64,000 nucleotides of DNA from an uncultured Porphyromonadaceae bacterium. GTDB taxonomy: Bacteria > Bacteroidota > Bacteroidia > Bacteroidales > Muribaculaceae. Shown piece after piece: positions 42,973-49,361 of this stretch. Where the stretch lies: positions 62,001 through 126,000 of the forward strand of contig CAMWNH010000001.1 of NCBI GenBank assembly GCA_947175605.1. Reading direction: 5' to 3'. The stretch's first letter is position 1. Each line of letters opens with the position of its first letter. Under the pieces are notes generated by a model. It did no database searches. It saw only the letters and a list, made by a program, of their open reading frames with translations, and was not told the origin of the DNA. Made by a program: the position numbers and the translations under genes.

Positions 42973-43599
42973 ATGATAAAAGAATTGCAGGTTCAGGGTG
43001 TCTTCACGGAAAACTGTTATTTCTTTATCGATGCCCACACGAAATCAGGATTCATAATCGACCCGGGCGCACAGGCCGGCCTCATCTACGACACGGTGCG
43101 GCAAAATGGATGGACCATAGAGAAAATTCTTCTGACACACGGCCATTTCGATCATCTCGGAGCGGCGGAAGTCCTTAGGGAAAAGCTCGTAGCGCCTATC
43201 TATATCTATCCGTCCGACGCACGCTACCTCACTGATACGTATCTCAATCTGAGTGGTAACTATCCCAACCCGGTCACGGTGCCGCATTATGAGGAAATAT
43301 ACGATGGCGAGACTATCCGTTTGAAGGCAAACTCGGGCTTTTATCTCAAGGTGATCCATACGCCGGGACATACGCCCGGTTCTGTCACCTATTGGGCGCC
43401 CGAGGAAAAAGCGGCCTTCGTGGGCGATACGCTTTACGAGCATGGTCCGGGTCTTACGCACTTCCCCGGCGGCAACCGCAGCGAGCTCGCCGATTCGATC
43501 ATCAACAAGATTCTGACCTTGCCGGATGATACGGTGCTCCTCTCGGGTCATTCTACCCCAATCACGGTAGAGCAAGAGCGCAGAATCCTCGGTGTATAA
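42973..43599 (+). CDS. MBL-fold metallohydrolase, glyoxalase II-like
   Basis: 208 aa. The metallo-beta-lactamase metal ligands are in order: T-H-G-H-F-D-H-L-G (residues about 56-62), H-T-P-G-H-T-P-G-S, V-G-D-T-L and S-G-H-S-T-P. Such enzymes hydrolyse thioesters (glyoxalase II) or oxidise persulfides; the substrate cannot be told from sequence. AAAGGAGA precedes the ATG by 8 nt, the clearest Shine-Dalgarno in the window. Co-transcribed with marR and the FrnE-like gene, which favours a thiol-stress role. Confidence 0.88.
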   Translation: MIKELQVQGVFTENCYFFIDAHTKSGFIIDPGAQAGLIYDTVRQNGWTIEKILLTHGHFDHLGAAEVLREKLVAPIYIYPSDARYLTDTYLNLSGNYPNPVTVPHYEEIYDGETIRLKANSGFYLKVIHTPGHTPGSVTYWAPEEKAAFVGDTLYEHGPGLTHFPGGNRSELADSIINKILTLPDDTVLLSGHSTPITVEQERRILGV

Positions 43600-43619
43600 G
43601 CATTCATTTATCGGCTGAT

Positions 43620-43656
43620 AAAAAAGGGCGCGGCATTGTTGTCGGGCTCTTTTTGC
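43620..43656 (+). terminator. Terminator of the marR operon
   Basis: AAAAAAGGGC...GCTCTTTTT with an inner GGC/GTC pairing, T-run at the 3' side, 20 nt past the stop codon. Confidence 0.65.
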
Positions 43657-43680
43657 ATATGATGTGCAGTGGATTAGACG

Positions 43681-43688
43681 TAATTTTG
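43681..43688 (+). promoter_or_regulatory. -7 box of the Zn/Cd ATPase gene
   Basis: TAATTTTG, 27 nt before the ATG at 43716. TTTG at 43652-43655 is 25 nt upstream, longer than ideal. Confidence 0.5.
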
Positions 43689-43715
43689 CAGTGAACTTGG
43701 AATAGATTTGAATAT

Positions 43716-45620
43716 ATGTGCGATTGCAAACATAATTGCTGCCACGATCACGGACATGAGTATTGCCATTCGAAAGCGGCGAGATTCGTCCCCGAGATTG
43801 CCTCGGCCTCGCTGCTCATTATCGGTGCGGTATGTGCTCGGTTTTTTTCCTCGATGTCGTGGATCAGTCTTGTACTGTATGTCTTTGCCCTCTTGCCCGT
43901 GGGGCTGCCTGTTTTGCGCGAGACACTCGAGGAGTGGCGTCATGGCGATGTCTTCAATGAATTCACGCTGATGGTGCTCGCTGCCGCCGGGGCGTTTGTG
44001 TTGGGCGAGTATCCCGAGGGCGTGGCCATACTGTTGTTCTATTCTTTTGGCGAGAAGCTCGAGGACGTGGCCGCCGAGCGGTCGCGCCGGCGCATCCGGG
44101 CCATGCTGAGCAATCTGCCGAAGCTGGCCCTCGTGGAAGGACGGGGCGCTGTGGAGCCCGAGAGCGTACGGCCCGGAGATATTCTGATCGTGAAACCCGG
44201 CGAACGTGTTGCTCTCGATGGTGCTCTGCTTGCCTCGGATGCTATGGATTTCGACACATCGGCCTTCACGGGGGAGAGTTTGCCCGTGAGTGTCTTGCCC
44301 GATGGCGAGGTCGCCGCAGGTGCGATACCGGTCGACCGTGAGGCGCGTGTGCGTGTCACCAAGCCCTATGAGGACAGCTCAATGAGCCGTGTCATGGCAA
44401 TGATTGAAGATGCCGCGTCCAGGAAGTCGAAGTCAGAGACGCTGTTGCGGCGCATCACCCGCTGGTATACGCCCGTGGTGTTTGCCGCAGCGGCTCTGCT
44501 GTTCCTTTGTCCGCTGGTAGTGGGGTTTCTCGGCGGATCGGCCTTCCAATGGAGGCTGTGGTTGGAGCGTGCGCTTGTGCTTCTTGTCTGCTCCTGCCCC
44601 TGCGCTCTTGTCGTTGGCGTGCCCTTAAGCTATTTTCAGGCTATCGGTGTGGCGTCGGCCCGAGGAATTCTTTTCAAAAGCAGTTCGGCGCTGGATGCTC
44701 TTAGACGCTGTTCCACCCTGTTTCTGGATAAGACGGGCACTCTCACCACCGGCCGTTTCTCTGTGCTTGAACTGCGTCCCGCGCAGGGATTCGCCCCCTC
44801 ACGCTTGCTGGCACTTGCTGCAGCGGCCGACTCGGGGAGCGCTCATCCGCTGGCCCGCGCCATAGTCGAAGCTGCCGGAGGGGATCTTCCCGAGGTGCAG
44901 GATGTGCGCACGGTGAGTCACGGAGTAGAGGCTCGTCTGGACGGACAGATCCTTCTCGTTGGTTCGCGCAAGCTTTTGGAGACGGAATGCGTTGAAGCAC
45001 CTGAGGCCACGGCCGGAGGGTCGGAGGTGTGCGTGGCACTTGACGGCCGTTTTGTCGGAGCCATTTATCTCGGCGATACTCTGAAGGATGGCGTGCGCGA
45101 AATTCTCGCTCGACTTCGCCGCCTTGGTGTCAAGAATATAATAATTCTCTCCGGCGATCGCCGTGAGGCCGTCGAGGCTGTTGCCGAGGCTGTTGGAGCC
45201 GACTGTGCCCGCTGGGAATTGCTGCCCGGCAGCAAGGAGGAAATCGTTCGGGCCGCCACATCCGCCCGTAGCGAGACTGCATTCGTGGGCGACGGCATAA
45301 ACGATGCTCCGTCGCTGGCGGCTGCAACAGTAGGAGTGGCCGTTGGCACAGGCGGCACGGATCTTGCTATGGAGACGGCCGGCGCCGTGATGACTTCGCC
45401 GACTCTCGAGCCGCTCGTGGCCGGATACGAACTCTCGCGTAAAGTGAAACGGACCGTCGCGGCAGTCGTTTCGTTTGCCATCGGGGTGAAGCTCGCCGTC
45501 ATGGTTCTCGGTGCCATGGGTCTGGCCTCACTCTGGGCTGCGGTTTTCGCCGACACGGGCATAACGCTGCTCACGGTCTTTTTTACTCTGCTTGCCATCC
45601 GTCCCGGAAAAAATCGCTAA
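43716..45620 (+). CDS. P1B-type Zn/Cd/Pb-exporting ATPase
   Basis: Heavy-metal pump in the inner membrane, ZntA/CadA type, 634 aa. There is no HMA domain; instead residues 2-18 are a Cys/His cluster (C-D-C-K-H-N-C-C-H-D-H-G-H-E-Y-C-H) likely to bind metal. Helices precede the transmembrane C-P-C at 294-296, the phosphorylated Asp338 in D-K-T-G-T, the H-P of S-A-H-P-L-A and G-D-G-I-N-D-A-P. Metal choice between Zn and Cd cannot be fixed by sequence alone. The stop codon is part of the -7 box of the following fur-family gene. Confidence 0.92.
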   Translation: MCDCKHNCCHDHGHEYCHSKAARFVPEIASASLLIIGAVCARFFSSMSWISLVLYVFALLPVGLPVLRETLEEWRHGDVFNEFTLMVLAAAGAFVLGEYPEGVAILLFYSFGEKLEDVAAERSRRRIRAMLSNLPKLALVEGRGAVEPESVRPGDILIVKPGERVALDGALLASDAMDFDTSAFTGESLPVSVLPDGEVAAGAIPVDREARVRVTKPYEDSSMSRVMAMIEDAASRKSKSETLLRRITRWYTPVVFAAAALLFLCPLVVGFLGGSAFQWRLWLERALVLLVCSCPCALVVGVPLSYFQAIGVASARGILFKSSSALDALRRCSTLFLDKTGTLTTGRFSVLELRPAQGFAPSRLLALAAAADSGSAHPLARAIVEAAGGDLPEVQDVRTVSHGVEARLDGQILLVGSRKLLETECVEAPEATAGGSEVCVALDGRFVGAIYLGDTLKDGVREILARLRRLGVKNIIILSGDRREAVEAVAEAVGADCARWELLPGSKEEIVRAATSARSETAFVGDGINDAPSLAAATVGVAVGTGGTDLAMETAGAVMTSPTLEPLVAGYELSRKVKRTVAAVVSFAIGVKLAVMVLGAMGLASLWAAVFADTGITLLTVFFTLLAIRPGKNR

Positions 45621-45625
45621 ATTTG
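45618..45625 (+). promoter_or_regulatory. -7 box overlapping the ATPase stop codon
   Basis: TAAATTTG at 45618-45625 uses the TAA stop of the preceding gene as its first three bases and ends 4 nt before the ATG at 45630. CTTG at 45591-45594 is a possible -33 box (23 nt). Confidence 0.5.
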
Positions 45626-45629
45626 CGGT

Positions 45630-46037
45630 ATGGAAATTGAAGAGATACTGAAGAGTGCGGGCATGCGTCCGTCGCCGGTGCGGGTGCTCGTGGTGCGTGA
45701 GATCAAGCGCGCCGGACGTCCCGTGTCGTCGCTCGAGCTGGAGCGCGCGCTGGAAACGGTGGATCGCTCGTCGATCACGCGTACTCTTGTGCTCTTCAGC
45801 GCCAAGGGGCTCGTGCACAGTGTGGACGACGGCTCCGGTTCGGTGAAGTATGAGCTGTGCCATCATCCGGGCTGTGAGAAGGACGAGGACCTGCATCCCC
45901 ACTTCCATTGCACCGCCTGCGGGCGCACCTTCTGTATTGAAAACGAATCGATTCCGTCTGTGGCCCTTCCGCAAGGCTTCACGGCAGTTTCGGCCAACTA
46001 CGTTATAAAGGGGCTCTGTCCCGAGTGTCATGAGTGA
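45630..46037 (+). CDS. Fur-family metalloregulator
   Basis: 135 aa. N-terminal winged helix (residues 1-75, S-S-L-E-L-E-R-A-L-E...S-S-I-T-R-T-L-V-L-F), dimerisation domain with the H-P-H-F-H-C-T-A-C regulatory/structural motif and a second C-P-E-C near the end, the two C-x2-C pairs of the structural zinc site. Position between a Zn/Cd pump and a Cu pump suggests a zinc (Zur-like) sensor, but Fur or PerR cannot be excluded. Its stop overlaps the copper ATPase start by 8 nt. Confidence 0.9.
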   Translation: MEIEEILKSAGMRPSPVRVLVVREIKRAGRPVSSLELERALETVDRSSITRTLVLFSAKGLVHSVDDGSGSVKYELCHHPGCEKDEDLHPHFHCTACGRTFCIENESIPSVALPQGFTAVSANYVIKGLCPECHE

Positions 46038-48477
46038 GACGAATAAAATCAGCTGTCCGGTCGCGGGTATGAGCTGTGCCGCCTGTGCCGCAAGGGTCGA
46101 GAAGGCCATTGCCGGTGTGGAGGGCGTGAGCAATGCCGCCGTGAACTACGCTGCGGCCAAGGCAAGCTTCGAGCTCGCCGAAGGTGTGGCGCCGGAAAGG
46201 GTGCGCGATGCCGTACGCAACGCCGGATATGACCTTATTTTCGGTGAAGAGGCTGCTGCAAAAGCTGAAGACGTTGCGGACAAGACCTACCGCCGCCTTC
46301 GCCGGCGCACGCTTTGGGCATGGCTTTTCTGTCTGCCGCTCGTGGTCGTGGGTATGGCGTGGATGCATGACGAGTGGGCCAAGTGGTTCTCGCTTGTGGC
46401 TTCCTCGGTGGTGCTTTTCGGTTTCGGCCGCGGTTTCTTCACGGGAGCATGGAAGCAGCTGCGTCACCGCTCGGCCAATATGGATACGCTTGTGGCCCTG
46501 TCCACCGGTATTGCATGGGTTTTCAGCCTGTTCACGCTTATTTATCCAAGCTTCTGGACCGCGCGTGGAATCGAACCTCACGTTTATTTTGAGGCAGCCG
46601 GCGTGATAATAGCATTCATATTGCTGGGGCGGACTCTCGAAGCCCGGGCAAAGAGCAATACTTCGACAGCGATACGCCGGCTCATGGGCCTGCAGCCTCG
46701 CACTGTGACGGAAGTTATGGCCGACGGGTCGGAACGAACATGCGATATATCCGAAATCCGCCCCGGAAGTCTTCTACGTGTGCGCGCCGGCGAGCGAATC
46801 GCCACCGATGGCACCGTCGAATCCGGTATCTCTTTTGTGGACGAAAGCATGCTGAGCGGCGAGCCCATGCCTGTGGACAAGGCTCCCGGCTCCAAGGTCT
46901 ATGCCGGTACGGTCAACGGCACGGGGTCCTTCACATACCGGGCCGTGAGCGTCGGGGCCGATACCCTTTTGTCACGAATCATACGCATGGTGGAGACGGC
47001 CCAAGGCTCCAAGCCTCCGGTACAGAGGCTTGTCGACCGCATTGCAGCCGTGTTCGTTCCCGTGATTATGGGTGTTGCGTTGCTGTCCTTCATCTGCTGG
47101 CTTGTATTCGACGGTGAAGCCGGACTTGTGCATGGTCTCTTAGCTGCTGTCACGGTGCTGATTATAGCTTGTCCTTGCGCGCTCGGGCTTGCCACACCTA
47201 CCGCCCTGATGGTTGGAATAGGACGTGCGGCCTCTTATGGTATACTCGTCAAGGATGCCGACAGCCTCGAAACAGCCCGTAAGGTAAATACGATTTTGCT
47301 GGACAAGACAGGCACTATCACTGCCGGAAAACCTCGTGTGGTGGAGGCGGTTTGGGCTCCGGGGGAAGATACTCCCGAACACAGCGCCATTCTCGGCGCA
47401 CTCGAAAAGGCCTCGGGACATCCGCTGGGCGATGCCGTGGCCACGCATTATCCTGCAGGAGAAAGTGCCTTCGAAAGCACGGAAGCTATGGCAGGAATGG
47501 GTGTGCAGGGTGTGTGCGCCAATGGATGCCGATATTTCGCGGGCAGTCTGCGACTTATGCGGTCTGAAAGCGTGGAAATAGAGCCGGCATTGCTGTCTGC
47601 TGCCACCCGCATGGAGGGCGCCGGTTGCACTGTTGTGGCCTTTGCCGACAGCAGACGCGTCCTGGCCGTACTTGGCCTCGCGGATACCGTGCGTCCCACG
47701 GCCGTGCAGAGTATTGCCACACTGAAGGCCGCGGGAATAGATGTGTGGATGCTTACCGGCGATAATGCGGCCGCTGCGGCCGTGGTGGCCCGTGATGCCG
47801 GGATAGAACATGTCGAGGCCGGTGCGCTTCCGCAGGACAAGGCTGCTCTGGTGGAGCGTTTGCGCTCGCAGGGGAGGGTCGTGGCCATGGTTGGCGACGG
47901 TATCAACGATTCGGCCGCACTTGCGGCGGCTGATCTTTCGATAGCCATGGGCACGGGGTCGGATATTGCCATGGAGGTTGCGGGCATGACTATTGTCGCT
48001 GCCGACCTTGCCAAAATTCCGGTTGCGCTGCAGCTCTCGCGCCTTACCATGCGCACGGTGCGTCAGAATCTTTTCTGGGCCTTTATTTACAACATCATAG
48101 GAGTGCCCATCGCCGCAGGTGTGCTGTATCCGGCTTTCGGATTCCTGCTCAATCCGATGATTGCGGGTGCAGCTATGGCTTTTTCGAGCGTTAGTGTCGT
48201 CACCAACTCGCTGCTTCTAAAAAGAAAGAAACTTATTGAAATACATAATCCAAAAACCAAGACAATGACAAAAACATACACCGTAAGCGGCATGATGTGT
48301 CAGCACTGCCGCGGCCACGTAGAGCGTGCGCTCAACAGTATTCCCGGCGTAAAGGCCACAGTAACACTCGAACCCGCTGAAGCCACCGTCGAGTTTCTCG
48401 CCGAACCTCTCACCCTGGCTGAACTCCAGAAAGCCGTCACCGACAATGCCGGCGACTACACCCTCGCCGAGAAGTAA
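46030..48477 (+). CDS. copA: Copper-exporting P-type ATPase fused to a C-terminal copper chaperone domain
   Basis: Cu(I) efflux pump, 815 aa. N-terminal HMA domain with M-x-C16-x-x-C19; eight-helix membrane part with C381-P-C383 in the transport site; phosphorylation Asp425 in D-K-T-G-T; S-G-H-P-L-G; G-D-G-I-N-D-S. The pump core ends near residue 733 (L-L-K-R-K-K). A short linker leads to a second HMA domain at 746-815 with G-M-M-C757-x-x-C760, the sequence of a free-standing CopZ chaperone. Residue 746 is a methionine coded by ATG at 48265, so a separate 70-residue chaperone could be made by internal initiation. Confidence 0.93.
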   Translation: MSETNKISCPVAGMSCAACAARVEKAIAGVEGVSNAAVNYAAAKASFELAEGVAPERVRDAVRNAGYDLIFGEEAAAKAEDVADKTYRRLRRRTLWAWLFCLPLVVVGMAWMHDEWAKWFSLVASSVVLFGFGRGFFTGAWKQLRHRSANMDTLVALSTGIAWVFSLFTLIYPSFWTARGIEPHVYFEAAGVIIAFILLGRTLEARAKSNTSTAIRRLMGLQPRTVTEVMADGSERTCDISEIRPGSLLRVRAGERIATDGTVESGISFVDESMLSGEPMPVDKAPGSKVYAGTVNGTGSFTYRAVSVGADTLLSRIIRMVETAQGSKPPVQRLVDRIAAVFVPVIMGVALLSFICWLVFDGEAGLVHGLLAAVTVLIIACPCALGLATPTALMVGIGRAASYGILVKDADSLETARKVNTILLDKTGTITAGKPRVVEAVWAPGEDTPEHSAILGALEKASGHPLGDAVATHYPAGESAFESTEAMAGMGVQGVCANGCRYFAGSLRLMRSESVEIEPALLSAATRMEGAGCTVVAFADSRRVLAVLGLADTVRPTAVQSIATLKAAGIDVWMLTGDNAAAAAVVARDAGIEHVEAGALPQDKAALVERLRSQGRVVAMVGDGINDSAALAAADLSIAMGTGSDIAMEVAGMTIVAADLAKIPVALQLSRLTMRTVRQNLFWAFIYNIIGVPIAAGVLYPAFGFLLNPMIAGAAMAFSSVSVVTNSLLLKRKKLIEIHNPKTKTMTKTYTVSGMMCQHCRGHVERALNSIPGVKATVTLEPAEATVEFLAEPLTLAELQKAVTDNAGDYTLAEK

Positions 48478-48605
48478 AGCAGGGGTTAGGCTTTGGCTAC
48501 TTGCTCCGCAAGCGACAAGTCGATTAGCTTTGTCCATATTTCGTAACGAGAAGAAAGCCTCCGGCTATTACTTTTGAAAACTTTTTGAAAAATTTGCTCG
48601 TTATA

Positions 48606-48637
48606 TTTGTGCGGATGTAATTTATTAATTACCTTTG
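48606..48637 (+). promoter_or_regulatory. higBA promoter, 4 nt from the start codon
   Basis: TTTG at 48606-48609, 20 nt, TACCTTTG at 48630-48637, then CGGC and the ATG at 48642: a full consensus promoter giving a leaderless or nearly leaderless mRNA. Confidence 0.75.
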
Positions 48638-48641
48638 CGGC

Positions 48642-48992
48642 ATGAAAGTCAGAGAGGTTGTTACCTACAAAAATTATTTCGAGGATTTCTTCAAGGTGCA
48701 AACTCGAAAGGTACAAGACAAGATTATTAAGGTTCTTGATATTCTTGAACAGGTTGAGCGTGTGCCTTCGACTTACTTGAAATATATTGAGGGCACCAAC
48801 GGCTTGTTTGAGGTTCGTGTTCAATTGGGCAATAATATATTTCGAATATTCTGTTGCTTTGATGGCAACAAAATGGTGGTTCTTTTCAGTGGATTCCAAA
48901 AGAAAACACAGAAAACTCCACCGGGTGAAATTGCACGAGCAGAGAGAATTATGACTGAATACTACAACGATAAGAATCAGGGAAATGGATAA
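48642..48992 (+). CDS. higB: HigB-like toxin (RelE/Gp49 family)
   Basis: Probable ribosome-dependent mRNA interferase, 116 aa. Features of the family: R-K-V-Q-D-K-I-I-K-V-L-D, Y-L-K-Y-I-E-G-T-N-G-L-F-E-V-R-V-Q-L-G-N-N-I-F-R-I-F-C-C-F-D and L-F-S-G-F-Q-K-K-T-Q-K-T-P. The toxin gene comes first, as in HigBA systems, and overlaps the antitoxin gene by 8 nt. The pair is markedly AT-richer than the neighbouring copA and polA, consistent with transfer. Confidence 0.88.
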   Translation: MKVREVVTYKNYFEDFFKVQTRKVQDKIIKVLDILEQVERVPSTYLKYIEGTNGLFEVRVQLGNNIFRIFCCFDGNKMVVLFSGFQKKTQKTPPGEIARAERIMTEYYNDKNQGNG

Positions 48993-49278
48993 CATACAGA
49001 CACTCGATCAACTTAAAAGTAAATACTACGGAGAAATCGGCACTCCCGAACGAGACCGTTTAGAAAACGAACTTGAGGTCCTCCGTATCGGTTACAAAAT
49101 CAAGACTGCTCGTGAAAAACTCAACCTCACTCAGGAGCAGTTAGCTGAACGTGTTGATAAGAAGCGACCGTTCATTTCCAAAATTGAAAATGACGGAGAA
49201 AACATCACTCTCCGCACCCTCTATGACATTGTAGAGCGTGGTTTGGGCGGACGTCTCAAAATCAGCTTTGAGTTCTGA
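48985..49278 (+). CDS. higA: HigA-like antitoxin, HTH XRE family
   Basis: 97 aa. Helix-turn-helix at about residues 35-90 (I-K-T-A-R-E-K-L-N-L-T-Q-E-Q-L-A-E-R-V...R-P-F-I-S-K-I-E-N). It neutralises HigB and most likely represses the shared promoter. The N-terminal 30 residues (M-D-N-I-Q-T-L-D-Q-L-K-S-K-Y-Y-G) are the usual linker. A terminator follows within 25 nt. Confidence 0.9.
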   Translation: MDNIQTLDQLKSKYYGEIGTPERDRLENELEVLRIGYKIKTAREKLNLTQEQLAERVDKKRPFISKIENDGENITLRTLYDIVERGLGGRLKISFEF

Positions 49279-49299
49279 AACTTTGCCACTCCATAATAG

Positions 49300-49334
49300 T
49301 CGGTCACTTATTCAGGTAGGTGGCTGATTTTTTT
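49300..49334 (+). terminator. Terminator of higBA
   Basis: TCGGTCAC at 49300-49307 pairs with GTGGCTGA at 49320-49327 (two G-U pairs), followed by seven T. Confidence 0.75.
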
Positions 49335-49361
49335 GTGCGAGGGTGGTTGAGGGGTTGGGGA

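Noticed and set aside
48486-48995. Minus-strand frame of 169 codons opposite higB
   Set aside because: It covers the toxin gene in antisense. The toxin on the plus strand has a consensus promoter and overlaps its antitoxin, so it is the coding strand. The last 30 codons lie outside higB and could be a remnant, but nothing recognisable.
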